From Hofstenia miamia (taxonomy: Eukaryota; Xenacoelomorpha; Acoela): a stretch of DNA of 64,000 nt. The position numbers and the translations under genes were made by a program. The stretch lies in the NCBI GenBank assembly GCA_004352715.1, contig SCFE01000030.1, positions 44,382 through 108,381 on the forward strand, written 5' to 3'. This document shows positions 11,869 to 22,721 of this stretch, in pieces (positions within the stretch are counted from its first letter, which is position 1; each line of letters opens with the position of its first letter). Under the pieces are notes generated by a model that saw only the letters and a list, made by a program, of their open reading frames with translations, was not told where the DNA came from and ran no database searches.

Positions 11869-12994
11869 TCTGATGTTTGCTGTAAATTCATCGTCAAATT
11901 CTTCTTTGTGTAGGCTGTCTAAATCATACATATCATATATAATTTCATTGCTGTTAATTCGGCATATTTTGAATTTGGTGTTCTCATCTATCTTTGTCTC
12001 TTCAATGTCTGCTGTTGCTCTCTTCAAGTTTTGAAAATGTAATAGTCTATTATTATCTAACATATATTCATTGTTTGGTAGTGTTTGTGTTATCATGTGG
12101 GGGCTGGACCATGCCATTTTCAACTTCTGGACTTGGTTTGTGTTTGTGAGTTTAATCGGTGTAAATGCGGATGATACACAGTTGTTTGCTTGCTTGCCAT
12201 TTCCTGGAAAAGTCCACTCTCAAATTGGGGCCCCTTATCTGTTATAATCGGTTCCATCAGTCCTAGTTGCAGTATCCATTCTTTTAAGACTAGTTCTGCT
12301 GTGGTTTCTGCCGTGGTACCTGCATTGGGACCATCCTTGCATACTTAGTAAAATTATCTACCATTACTAGTAAATATTGATAGCCTTCCACATCCATTGA
12401 TAGCATCTCCAGGTCTATGTGGACTATTTCATTAGGTTGAGTTGCAATAATTTTTTCTAACAGCGATCTTTGTGTCAGAAAGTGTTGTTTATTATTGAGG
12501 AGGCATGTCGTGCCCTTATTAATGATGTCCTTAATGACTTTCCTCACAGCTGTCATTATGAATCTTGCATTGAACGTCTTCTCCGTCTGTGTAATTCCCA
12601 AATGACCTTTCTCATGTATTTTTCATATTAGTTCTCACTTAAAGTAGTCAGGGATTGCAATCCAGTTATTACCAGCTTCAACATATAATAGCCCATTCCT
12701 GTTGATTTTCCATTTATAGCATTCATAATATCCTGCTGTTATTTTGGATAGTGTTGTCCGAGGTTCCCTGATCTTTTTTATGATTTCGCCAAGGATTATG
12801 TCATCTCTTTGTTTGTCTACTATTTCTTGTTCAGATATCTCTTCTCTCATCAGTATCAGTTGCACTGCTTGAACTTTTTTGTCCACATTTATCTCTGGCA
12901 GTCCTTCATACTCAGTGTGTGGCAGGAACTGGAATTGCTTCTTCTCTCTGTCTGTTTTCGCTGCATCTCTCTGGTATTCTGGCAAAGATGTCCA
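11869..12994 (-). pseudogene. integrase and RNase H-integrase connection of B2, deleted
   Basis: The minus strand from 12994 encodes the connection (WTSLPEYQRDAAK, LPHTEYEGLPEI, then a helical stretch to about 12640). It continues with an HHCC zinc-binding remnant (KGTTCLL near 12510), the first catalytic Asp in HIDLE (near 12415), and the second in ITDKGPQF (near 12245). Beyond this the catalytic Glu segment is missing: about 100 or more codons are lost before a degenerate GPY/F motif (AWSSPHMITQ, near 12100) and LLHFQNLKRATADIEE. A frameshift separates the first and second Asp blocks. Integrase is dead in this copy. Confidence 0.8.
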
Positions 12995-14334
12995 TGTAGC
13001 ATCATCCAACATTAATCAGAAAAAAGCTGCAAACGTCGCAGAAGAGACTAAGATCGAAAGAAAGTTAATTAAAAAATATTACAATCGATTAGTTGCTATG
13101 ATTTCAGATTAATTTGTAAAATGCAACAAAGAATAAAATATGTGTCAATAAAAAGATAATTGTATCTGTCGATAAAAATACTTNNNNNNNNNNNNNNNNN
13201 NNNNNNNNNNNNNNNNNNNNNNNNNNNNNNNNNNNNNNNNNNNNNNNNNNNNNNNNNNNNNNNNNNNNNNNNNNNNNNNNNNNNNNNNNNNNNNNNNNNN
13301 NNNNNNNNNNNNNNNNNNNNNNNNNNNNNNNNNNNNNNNNNNNNNNNNNNNNNNNNNNNNNNNNNNNNNNNNNNNNNNNNNNNNNNNNNNNNNNNNNNNN
13401 NNNNNNNNNNNNNNNNNNNNNNNNNNNNNNNNNNNNNNNNNNNNNNNNNNNNNNNNNNNNNNNNNNNNNNNNNNNNNNNNNNNNNNNNNNNNNNNNNNNN
13501 NNNNNNNNNNNNNNNNNNNNNNNNNNNNNNNNNNNNNNNNNNNNNNNNNNNNNNNNNNNNNNNNNNNNNNNNNNNNNNNNNNNNNNNNNNNNNNNNNNNN
13601 NNNNNNNNNNNNNNNNNNNNNNNNNNNNNNNNNNNNNNNNNNNNNNNNNNNNNNNNNNNNNNNNNNNNNNNNNNNNNNNNNNNNNNNNNNNNNNNNNNNN
13701 NNNNNNNNNNNNNNNNNNNNNNNNNNNNNNNNNNNNNNNNNNNNNNNNNNNNNNNNNNNNNNNNNNNNNNNNNNNNNNNNNNNNNNNNNNNNNNNNNNNN
13801 NNNNNNNNNNNNNNNNNNNNNNNNNNNNNNNNNNNNNNNNNNNNNNNNNNNNNNNNNNNNNNNNNNNNNNNNNNNNNNNNNNNNNNNNNNNNNNNNNNNN
13901 NNNNNNNNNNNNNNNNNNNNNNNNNNNNNNNATTGAATGAACAACTAGTGACAGTTTCCGGTTGCAAATAGATATAACACTTTCACACAATGGAGATTAA
14001 GTCGAGTTGTGTCGTGTCTTGAGTAAGCACTGAGCTAATGTAGGGTACACATAAGCTATCTTGATTGAGCTGAGAAGTGGCACTCAAGCATTGGATGGAA
14101 TGGTGAAATTGGATGTGGAGATCCGCTTCAGGCAGATGCCCACTAGAAGATCATTACAGAGGTTACCGCATGGCTTCGTCACCTAAAAAGTGATTAGTTA
14201 ATTGAGGTTACATAACATAATAGAAGAAACTAGTCAAGCAGTAACAATAAGTAAATCCCTACCTGCAATAGCACAGCTAATGTTACAAGGTAACAGCAGA
14301 TTAACAGTGATAAAGCCTGGTAGAGGATATTACA
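12995..14334 (+). repeat. solo LTR (subfamily I) with 4-bp target duplication TCCA
   Basis: A complete LTR runs from TGTAGCATCATCC at 12995 to GGATATTACA ending at 14334, with N gap 13184-13931 inside. TCCA stands on both sides (12991-12994 and 14335-14338). The uninterrupted copy of the same pol site in element C (near 29132) has a single TCCA. This fixes the LTR ends and shows a 4-bp duplication, as expected for Ty3/gypsy integration. It is in plus orientation inside a minus-strand element, with no internal region, hence a solo LTR. Confidence 0.95.
13184..13931. other. assembly gap inside solo LTR
   Basis: Run of N with LTR sequence of one copy on both sides. Confidence 0.9.
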
Positions 14335-15640
14335 TCCAGAAGTCCGCATTGTTATGCAATGTGCCTTTCCTATGTTCAATCATGAATGCAAACTCATTTA
14401 GGTATTCGATCCACCATGACACTATTCCGGACTTATCCACTGAGAAATTCTTTAACCAGGCCAATCTGCTATTATTTGTTCATACTTTAAATTCTCTGCC
14501 AATGAGGAAGTGCCGAAATTTCTTAATACTCTCAATCAGTGCAATCATCTCTACCTTAGTAGAGCCATAGTTTTCTTCACTTGCCCTCAGTTTGCGGCTA
14601 AAAAACTGGATGGGTACCTCTTTCCATTCTTTATTTGTCCAAACGTTGCTCTGATTGCCACTTTGCTTGCATCGCAATCTAATATGAATTTTTTCGTTGT
14701 AGTCTGGTGTGTTGAGGGAGGGTAATTTCGCCCGTACTTCTTTGATATTGTCCAGTTCCTCCTGTTCCTGCCAAGTCCATACAAATGGCACCGATTTCCT
14801 CATCAATTTGGTCATCTACGCCATCTTACCAGCTATATTCAGAATAAAAGTTCCATAATAGTTGAAGAATCCCATAATTCTCTGTATGTCTTTTTTATTG
14901 TTCAGTTTTTCTATTTTCCGAATCATTTCTCTAGCATTGTCCTTCATGCATATTCTTCACTTTTCTATCATTCTTCCAAGAAACACTATTTTCTCTTTGA
15001 GAATGTCACACTTATTTCCGTTAATATGAAGTCCCGCATTTTCTTGGATTGTTAACATTCTTTCCAATTTTTCCAGATGTTCTTGGACTGTGTCACTTGT
15101 GACTATGATGTCATTTATATAGGCGTCGACCCCTTCCTCCATTCTATGTGTCTTATTTTTTAATACCTTTGTTATGTACCTCTGAAAGGTTGCTGGTGCA
15201 TTACAGAGCATATATATCCATTCATATAGCACATATGGAGTTATAAATGCTGTCTTCTCAATGTCATCCTCTTCCATATTTACTTGCCAGTAGGCCCTGC
15301 ATAAATCCAGTGTTGTAAAATATTTGTGTTTACTGGCTTCATAGAGCATGTCCTCTATTTGCAGTAAGGGGTAAGAGTCCTTTTTCGTCACTTCATTGAA
15401 CTTGTGAAAATCAATGCATAAGCAATACTTGTTTCCCTGTTTTACAAACACGGTTGGTGCTGTGTATGGGCTCTCACTTGGCCAAATAATTTTGTTGTCG
15501 ATTAATTCTTCCAGTATATGATTGTATTCATCTTTCAGCTGCTCAGGCACCCTTCTAACTGGTAGCTTGATCAGTTTGTCTGTTGTTGTGACTATTTTAT
15601 GCTTTTCACCCACTGCCTGCCCTACGCTTTTTTCTCCATA
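14335..15640 (-). pseudogene. reverse transcriptase and RNase H of B2, inactivated
   Basis: The frame 15613-14957 encodes fingers and palm of a Ty3/gypsy RT: LPVRRVPEQLKDEYNHILEEL, YCLCIDFHKFNEVT, FTTLDLCRAYWQ (first catalytic Asp) and LCNAPATFQRY. The active-site box reads YIND instead of YIDD (Asn codon at 15113-15115), and three residues expected before LCNAP are missing. RNase H follows (about 14815-14335) with SRKLRASEENYGSTKVEMIAL and a box reading TNNS where Asp is expected, preceded by a stop. The solo LTR interrupts the end of this region. Confidence 0.9.
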
Positions 15641-16107
15641 GTTGAATATACGATTATGTTTTTCTAACAGTGTCCTCAGTTGTGTGATCTCCCGTTCTTC
15701 TAGATGTTGGTAGTCTTTGTCATTTATTTCGGGTGTTCTGTNTCCTTTTTCATCACTTCATTGAACTTGTGAAAATCAATGCATAAGCAATACTTGTTTC
15801 CCTGTTTTACAAACACGGTTGGTGCTGTGTATGGGCTCTCACTTGGCCAAATAATTTTGTTGTCGATTAATTCTTCCAGTATATGATTGTATTCATCTTT
15901 CAGCTGCTCAGGCACCCTTCTAACTGGTAGCTTGATCAGTTTGTCTGTTGTTGTGACTATTTTATGCTTTTCACCCACTGCCTGCCCTACGCTTTTTTCT
16001 CCATAGTTGAATATATGATTATGTTTTTCTAACAGTGTCCTCAGTTGTGTGATCTCCCGTTCTTCTAGATGTTGGTAGTCTTTGTTGTTTATTTCGGGTG
16101 TTCTGTA
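15378..16107. repeat. near-identical duplication around the single N at 15742
   Basis: The 364 bases before the N are repeated after it with only a few differences. Two of these are CG versus CA/TG changes. The repeated part is the RT N-terminal region (the frame 15978-15724 repeats 15613-15375). This looks like two alleles placed side by side by the assembler. Confidence 0.8.
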
Positions 16108-16960
16108 TGTGTCTTCTTCTTCTGCTTTTGTCCCAATGCACTTAAGTCGGCTTTTGGGAGTACTCGTGACTTCAATGGTGTTTGTCCACTCACCCTTGAG
16201 TCAGCCATGTGGAGTACTATCTGTTTTCTTTTGCAAGTCCTTGAATCAACCATGCAAATTACTCGCTACATCATCATCTTCAATTGCCTTCCAGATAAGT
16301 CTGATATTAGTTTTGATGTATTTCCCATATATTCTTATTTGAGATCATTTCAAATTGACATTCCAGTTCATAGCATTGAGGATTGGTATTCTTCCCTTTC
16401 CGTGTTTTATTGTACAGACACTAGATGGCATCAATACTCGTTTGGTGTTGATGCCTTTGTTGTCATATAGCATTATGTCAGCTGTTATAGTGTCCTCTGT
16501 CTTGATTGTGTGCATCTTCCATTGATGTGGCTGTAGGTGAATGTCTTCTTGCAGTTGAAATGTAATTGTTTTTTGCTTCCCTTGCTCTTCTTCAATCTCC
16601 ATCTCTTCTTCTTTTACTTTTATGATTCTGTTAGCATAGTTAATAACACATCCATTTTTTGTCAAAACATCGTTGCCTAATATGAGTTCATATGGCAACG
16701 AATTATTGTGTGTATCCACCACCACCAAAGGTTGTTCAAATGTTGTGTTCGCGATCCTCATTTGTACTACGTTGATCATTCCTTTTGTATTGATTTAATC
16801 CCCTGATGCATTGATTAGTCTCTTATTGCAACTGTTCAAATCTTCATTGCACATTCATCAGTAATTATGGATGTTGCTGCTCTGTTGTTGATTGTTGCTT
16901 TTGTCATTATTCCATTAATAGCTATCATTATTGTATTTATCATGTCGAGGTTTGTCAGGA
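16108..16960 (-). pseudogene. aspartic protease and protease-RT linker of B2
   Basis: The minus-strand frame at 16900-16345 has the layout of a retroviral-type aspartic protease. There is a catalytic loop, here reading INNRAATS (16878-16892, expected D-T-G-A), then QPLVVVDTHN, and the LPYELILGNDVL flap/helix motif. The catalytic Asp codon is AAC at 16887-16889, in the context ATC|AAC. The linker toward RT (16110-16340) contains three copies of a short motif (DNA TTGARTCARCC on the plus strand, see findings). A stop separates the two halves. Confidence 0.8.
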
Positions 16961-16984
16961 TCATTATCAATGCATGGTTGTTAT

Positions 16985-18382
16985 GAGTCAGCGCTCTACT
17001 TAGTTTTTCGACTTCTCATCAGTTGGCAATACTTCATTGATTTCGTCTTCTGTTTGTAGTACATCCTCTTCATCATAGTAAGCCTCTTCATCCCCAATTA
17101 CATTTATCTGTTTTGGGCAGTCTGGTTTTTTATGTCCCTTCTGTCCACAACCGTAACATTTGACATCTTTTTCTTTTTCTTTTCTAGTCTTACAATCTTT
17201 TCTTTTCACTTATATTATCTTTTCTTGTTTTGTTTCTGTATAGGCTTTATTGGGGATGCGTGATTTGAGGTTGTTTCTCCAGGTTGATCCCTCTCTATAC
17301 CATGCGGCTTTTTCATATATCTGGGCGTTGTTTTCAATGGTTGCCTGTATGTCAACCACCTTTCTAATCATTCTTTCCAACTTGTCGTTGACATCAGATT
17401 TGATTTCAAACTGTGTTCTGATGCTTTCAGGCATCCCTTTGCAAATGTGTGAGAACAAATCATATTTAGAATAACTGTTTTCTCTTGAACTGAGCATTAA
17501 TAATCGTTCACTTGTTGCTTATAGTTTCAAATATCATCAGTATTCTTCATTTTCATTGTGTTTAGGATAATTCGGTATGGGTTTTCAAACTTTCATTTTC
17601 ATAATAGCTTATGAAATCATTTAGAATGATTTGGTATTGATTTTTAAAACTCTCATTCTCATAGTAGTTCATAAAATATCCAATTAGTAGTTGATAGTTT
17701 CTTTTCATTTCTGTGTCCAATAGCAAGTAGTGTTGGTAAGCTGCCCCTGTTAAGTATAATGGGAGTCTCACCACTGCTGCCTGTTGGCTCACTTTTCATT
17801 CCGCCATTGTCAATTCAAACATTTGTAACAATTTGGCAAATGTTGGATTATAACAATCTACCCTTCCATTGAATTTGGGTAGTGCTGCTTTGCAAGGTAT
17901 CATATCACTGGCTGTCAATTTTGGTAAGATTGATTCCTTGTATTTAGGTTTCCTGTGGTTTTTTATGGCATCCTCTTCTTGCAGTTGTGTAGTCACTGCT
18001 TTTGTGATTTCATTTATGATTTTCTGTTTCTCGAGGTCGGAATCTTTGTCTGATTCTTTGTATGTCACTTCTTTGAGGGTTGGTATATGTGGTGCCTGCA
18101 GTTTGCTTTCCTTTCTGGAATGAAATTCTATTTCATGGGTTTGCATGCTGCTCCTATTTTCCTCTTCTGTTAGTTGTAATAATCTTAGTTTATCTTTTAG
18201 CTGTTCTAGTGCTCCCGCCTGTAGGTCATTGTCCTCAATTAGTTGCCTGTTTGTTTTCTCCAGCTCTTGATTTCTCTCTTGCCATTGTTGGTTTTGCTCT
18301 AGAAATCTTTTATTGGACTCTGATAGTTGGTGGGTGAGGGTTTTAATCTCATTTTGGAATAATTGGCTTTGTTCATCTAGCC
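16985..18382 (-). pseudogene. gag of B2 with CCHC zinc knuckle
   Basis: Minus-strand frames from the gap at 18382 downwards encode a coiled, Gln/Glu-rich N-terminal part (near 18300-18150), a linker with EVTYKESDKDSD, and a capsid-like region (YLTGAAYQHYLL near 17750; KYDLFSHICKGMPESIRTQFEIK near 17430). They end with a nucleocapsid part holding an intact CYGCGQKGHKKPDC knuckle (C-x2-C-x4-H-x4-C, near 17140) and an acidic tail. A short tandem duplication sits near 17600-17670 (NQYQIILNDFISYYENESLK-like repeat). Frameshifts break gag into at least four pieces. Confidence 0.85.
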
Positions 18383-19072
18383 NNNNNNNNNNNNNNNNNN
18401 NNNNNNNNNNNNNNNNNNNNNNNNNNNNNNNNNNNNNNNNNNNNNNNNNNNNNNNNNNNNNNNNNNNNNNNNNNNNNNNNNNNNNNNNNNNNNNNNNNNN
18501 NNNNNNNNNNNNNNNNNNNNNNNNNNNNNNNNNNNNNNNNNNNNNNNNNNNNNNNNNNNNNNNNNNNNNNNNNNNNNNNNNNNNNNNNNNNNNNNNNNNN
18601 NNNNNNNNNNNNNNNNNNNNNNNNNNNNNNNNNNNNNNNNNNNNNNNNNNNNNNNNNNNNNNNNNNNNNNNNNNNNNNNNNNNNNNNNNNNNNNNNNNNN
18701 NNNNNNNNNNNNNNNNNNNNNNNNNNNNNNNNNNNNNNNNNNNNNNNNNNNNNNNNNNNNNNNNNNNNNNNNNNNNNNNNNNNNNNNNNNNNNNNNNNNN
18801 NNNNNNNNNNNNNNNNNNNNNNNNNNNNNNNNNNNNNNNNNNNNNNNNNNNNNNNNNNNNNNNNNNNNNNNNNNNNNNNNNNNNNNNNNNNNNNNNNNNN
18901 NNNNNNNNNNNNNNNNNNNNNNNNNNNNNNNNNNNNNNNNNNNNNNNNNNNNNNNNNNNNNNNNNNNNNNNNNNNNNNNNNNNNNNNNNNNNNNNNNNNN
19001 NNNNNNNNNNNNNNNNNNNNNNNNNNNNNNNNNNNNNNNNNNNNNNNNNNNNNNNNNNNNNNNNNNNNNNNN
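18383..19072. other. assembly gap in gag N-terminal region
   Basis: Run of N between the gag coiled region and the leader next to the 5' LTR. The gag start codon would lie here. Confidence 0.85.
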
Positions 19073-19096
19073 ATCTTCTTTAGAATTGCTGTTCTT

Positions 19097-19113
19097 GGCT
19101 GTCATGGTCACCA
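19097..19113 (-). promoter_or_regulatory. candidate primer binding site of B2
   Basis: Immediately after the 5' LTR on the minus strand the sequence reads TGGTGACCATGACAGCC. A PBS starts with TGG, complementary to a tRNA CCA end. The first eight bases would fit a tRNA ending GGTCACCA, such as tRNA-Trp, with mismatches further in. The tRNA identity is an inference. Confidence 0.6.
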
Positions 19114-20213
19114 TGTAATATCCTCTACCAGGCATTGTCACTGTATATCCATTGTTACTGTATAACATTAGTTGTGTTACTGTGGGTAAGGATTTACTTG
19201 TTACATACTGCTTGAATTGTTGCTTCTGTTAACTTATGTAAACTAGAATTAACCATTCACTATTTAGGTGATGAATCCATGCTGTAATCTATCCAATGAT
19301 CGCTGATGGGCATCTGCCTGAAGCTGATTGCCACACCCAGTTTCACCATTTCCTCTGTTTGGTTGAGTGCCACTTCTCAGCTCAATCAATACAGTTTATG
19401 TGTACCCTACTTTAGCTCAGTGCATACTCAAAGCACAACACAACTCGACTTAAACTCTATTTGTGAAAGTGTTATATCTATTCGCAACATGACTTGTTAC
19501 TAGTTGTTCATTTAATATTACATGTAGCCATTACCAAAAAACATATTGGCTTATTTAAATATATTTAGTTCAAACAACTTCCTACCTTACATTTATAATG
19601 TATCACATGTATGGTCACTTTATCAGTCAATTATGGGTCATCAATTTAGATCTAAAATAGTATTAATACATTTCCTAGATTTCAGTCATCCAACCATTTG
19701 GTGACAATTAATTCTTTTAATACATGTAATAAAGAAATGCTAGTCAGCTAATAGAGAGAAAAACCCCTATACCTAACCTATGTGCACTTTTGTGGATCTG
19801 GCACAGAGACCCTAGAATCATTCCCTGTGATGTTTCCAGACCACTACTAAACACCACTTGATTAGCTCAACATCGAATTAAAATACTCAAACTGTTAATA
19901 TGAAACAAAATAATAATTCCGAGTAAAATTCTTTATCAAACTTACAATGGTTTTAAATCTATTTATAGTATTTCCAAAAGAAGTACCTGTCGATTCAAAT
20001 TTAAATTTCTGCCAAGATGGCGGCTGAAAATAATGAAAGCGTTATTTAGTCAAAAAGTATTTTTATTGACAGATACAAATATCTCTTTTCTGACACATAT
20101 AGTTTCTTAGTTGCAAAATACAAATAAATCTTAAATAATTATAATTGATTTGATTACAATATTTTTAATTGACGTTTTGCAGCTATTTGAGATTTTGTTT
20201 GGATGATGCTACA
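19114..20213 (-). repeat. 5' LTR of element B2 (subfamily I)
   Basis: A 1100-bp LTR from TGTAATATCCTCTACC (19114) to GGATGATGCTACA (ending 20213). On the minus strand it carries a TATAAATAG box at 19959-19967, also present in the other LTRs. It is followed on the minus strand by the PBS and gag. Its body belongs to subfamily I (shared with 12995-14334, 24199-25632 and 30935-31973). The 3' LTR at 6882-7916 is subfamily II, so the two do not belong to one insertion. Confidence 0.95.
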
Positions 20214-20491
20214 ATAATTGAATAATTATTTATATGCGTCTTCATATGCGAATTTCTAAAAAACGCCTTTTTTCTTATCAAAATCAATAGAAAAGAGTAA
20301 AAAGTTATTGAAAACTGATCATTGTTAGAAACCCAGATATATCAAACCAGTGTATTCATTACTACTTAAAAAAAGTCGTGAAAACTGAAGGAAGAAACTT
20401 ACTGATAGTACTAGATGCCAACAATAGACAAAAGGTAAACATGATAATAAGTTACCTGTGAGATATGAATGAGACACTGGAAAGACCCTAC
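20214..20491 (+). pseudogene. ORF3 N-terminal fragment on the plus strand
   Basis: The plus-strand frame at about 20330-20490 contains KVVKTEGRNLLIVLDANNR followed by KVNMIIS, then a stop and MNETLERPY. It matches the N-terminal conserved block of ORF3 in elements A and C. It is wedged between two LTRs of opposite orientation and stops at the LTR start at 20492 without resuming beyond it. Confidence 0.75.
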
Positions 20492-21625
20492 TGTAGCATC
20501 ATCCAAAAGGAATAAGCTGCAAACAGAGATTAAAGTCAAATGATTAATAGTGATCAGAATTATGATTGTAAAAATTTAGTTAATTATCCTATTCATTTTG
20601 TAAGATGCAACCAAGTTACAATATTGTACATTCTAAGAAAATTACCAGAGCTGATTAAGTAATTTTTGACAAATTGTAACAAGCGAAATTACGCTTACGT
20701 AAGAACAGCCATATTGGCAGAAGAATAATTCAAATTTCAAAATCAGCAGGTACTGAAAACTTTTTTATAAATAGCTGAGAATTTAGAGGAAAATTGATGA
20801 ACAATAAATTCTTCGGAGTTTATTTTATTTTCATTCTTCATTTATCTGGTTTGATATTTAATAAAATGTTCAGCTAAGCAAGTTGTGTCGAGTAGTGGCT
20901 GGATTCCATCACGGGAGCGATTCGAAGGGTCCTTGTGCCAGTCATGAAACCGCACTTATGTTACGGTTAGGAGTTTTTTGATTCTTGCTTAGTCTGACTA
21001 TCGATCTATACATGTATGAAATAATAGATGCTTGAAACGACTGGATAGTCGAACCCTAGGAATATATATCTATTCTTAATAGTAGGAGACTTGACTATAA
21101 TCGACCCAATAATTGACCTTAAATGTAAGTATAGGAAACTGCAATCTATTAATTAATTTACAAAGCCAGTAATTTTATGGTAATGGCTACTTTAATATTA
21201 TTTAAATGCAGTTAGTGTCAATGCCTGGTTGCTTTACTTAATCAAACCAACAAACACTTTACAAAATTGAGTTTAAGTCAGTTACAACTTGACATGAGTA
21301 CACGCACTGAGCTAAGGTAAGGTACACATAATTAGTCCTAGTTGAGCTGAGATGGTGCAGTGGACTTGGTCAATCATTCATGAAGGAGAAGAACTGTGAT
21401 GTGGAGATCGGCTTCGGGCAGTAGCCCACAGATGATTCGAAGAGGAAACGTCACACAGCTTCGTCACCTAAATAGTGATGATTAGTACTCGATTAACCTA
21501 ACTAGTTAAGTAGAGAGGAAAAGTTTGGCGGTTCACCAACGTAGTAACTCCTCACCCACAATTTACTGAGTGGTAGTTATTAGCAATAATACACAGTGCA
21601 AATAGGCCAGGTGGAGGATGTTACA
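20492..21625 (+). repeat. complete plus-oriented LTR (subfamily II)
   Basis: This 1134-bp LTR runs from TGTAGCATCATCC (20492) to GGAGGATGTTACA (ending 21625) and is the only subfamily II copy without a gap. It shows a TATAAATAG box at 20766-20774 and an AATAAA signal at 20803-20808, a typical short spacing between promoter and polyadenylation signal in an LTR. No PBS follows and the 4-bp flanks (CTAC and ATAT) do not match, so it is a solo LTR with a rearranged flank. Confidence 0.9.
20766..20774 (+). promoter_or_regulatory. LTR TATA box
   Basis: TATAAATAG, preserved in subfamily I (19959-19967 on the minus strand) and as decayed forms in other LTRs. It is the likely RNA polymerase II start region of the retroelement. 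Confidence 0.55.
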
Positions 21626-21824
21626 ATATTGCTATAAGATAATTATGCTAATATTATGCAATCCTCATGCTGCTAGAAAAGATAGTGGCAAAGTGATTTT
21701 GCAACAACAGAAAGTATGACCTGGTATGAGGACTGTGGTAGGGTATTGTAAAGATGAGGAAAAAGATTATAACTACTTTTACAAAAGCCACCAAGATAAT
21801 GTGGCATAAAGACATCCATTATTA

Positions 21825-22035
21825 CCTCCACCAAGGAGGTTATGTTTTTGGTAACATTGGTTTGTTTGTCTGTTTGTCTGTTTGCAATTTTATGGAAAAG
21901 TAATTGATGGATTTATCTCAAATTTTCACCAGAGGTGAGTTCTGTCCAAAAAAAGAATCCATTAAATTTTGGTGCTGATCTGTGGGACACAAGTTCTATG
22001 GTGGAGGTCTGCACTCTCTGAGTTCTTTTCTAGTT
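21825..22035. repeat. dispersed repeat with palindromic ACCTCCACCAAGGAGGT start
   Basis: The stretch begins with a palindrome-like ACCTCCACCAAGGAGGT, continues with a TTTGTTTGTCTGTTTG run and an ATTAAATTTTGGTGCTGATC block, and ends with GGAGGTCTGCACTCTCTGAG. I recall this arrangement as an interspersed repeat seen in many animal genomes. Class membership is not evident from one copy. Confidence 0.5.
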
Positions 22036-22039
22036 TTTA

Positions 22040-22240
22040 TTTTTTCAATTTCAATATTATTAATTTGAATTTATTTCAATTGTAATTTTGACATAGTGAC
22101 CATGGGGCTATATATTTTAGTTTGAATTTCTGCTAATTCAACAGCATGTTAAAACTCCACCAGATAATTGAATTGTATCTGTCAACTATTTCTTCATATT
22201 TTCATGGAGTATGTTTTGTTTACAATTACTGGTTTTCATT
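22040..22240 (+). repeat. dispersed repeat, copy 1
   Basis: This segment is clearly related to 39765-39965: both contain TTTCAATTGTAATTTTGACATAGTGAC, TCTGCTAATT(C/T)AACAG and AAACTCCA(C/G)CAGA in the same order. No coding capacity. It lies next to the palindromic repeat, so it may be part of the same element. Confidence 0.65.
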
Positions 22241-22720
22241 TGTATAAATATCTGTGAATTGTTCATTTATTTTATCTTCAGTATATTAGTAAATTCATTT
22301 TTACTATTTATTTTTGAATTATCTATTATTTAAAAAATATGTGTTTCTAACTTTCCAAATGTGTATTAAGGTGCACCCAGATATGATACAACTTGCTGGT
22401 TTCTTTTCCTTTAACTTAGGTTAGGTTAATGTCTATGACTGTTGTACTGCTTGTCATTTGTTATTAAAATCATTATTAATGCTTTCATCTAAATTGCATG
22501 AGATGAGAACACTAAGTTTAGGTTATTTTTACTAAGCATTTAGGTTCACTACTTGCACAAAATAAGAAAGGCTTCTTTATTCTTAATCATAGTCTTATTC
22601 AACTCTTCTGAAGGAATCAGGTCAACTGAGTGTGGCCACACTTCCCTAGCACAATCTCCTGTTAACTTTTAATTTTTATTAGTATATGGTATACTCACAG
22701 GAGGAGTTAGTTAATTATTT
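22241..22720. other. AT-rich stretch, nothing recognised
   Basis: No open frame or repeat that I can name. Confidence 0.5.
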
Positions 22721-22721
22721 G

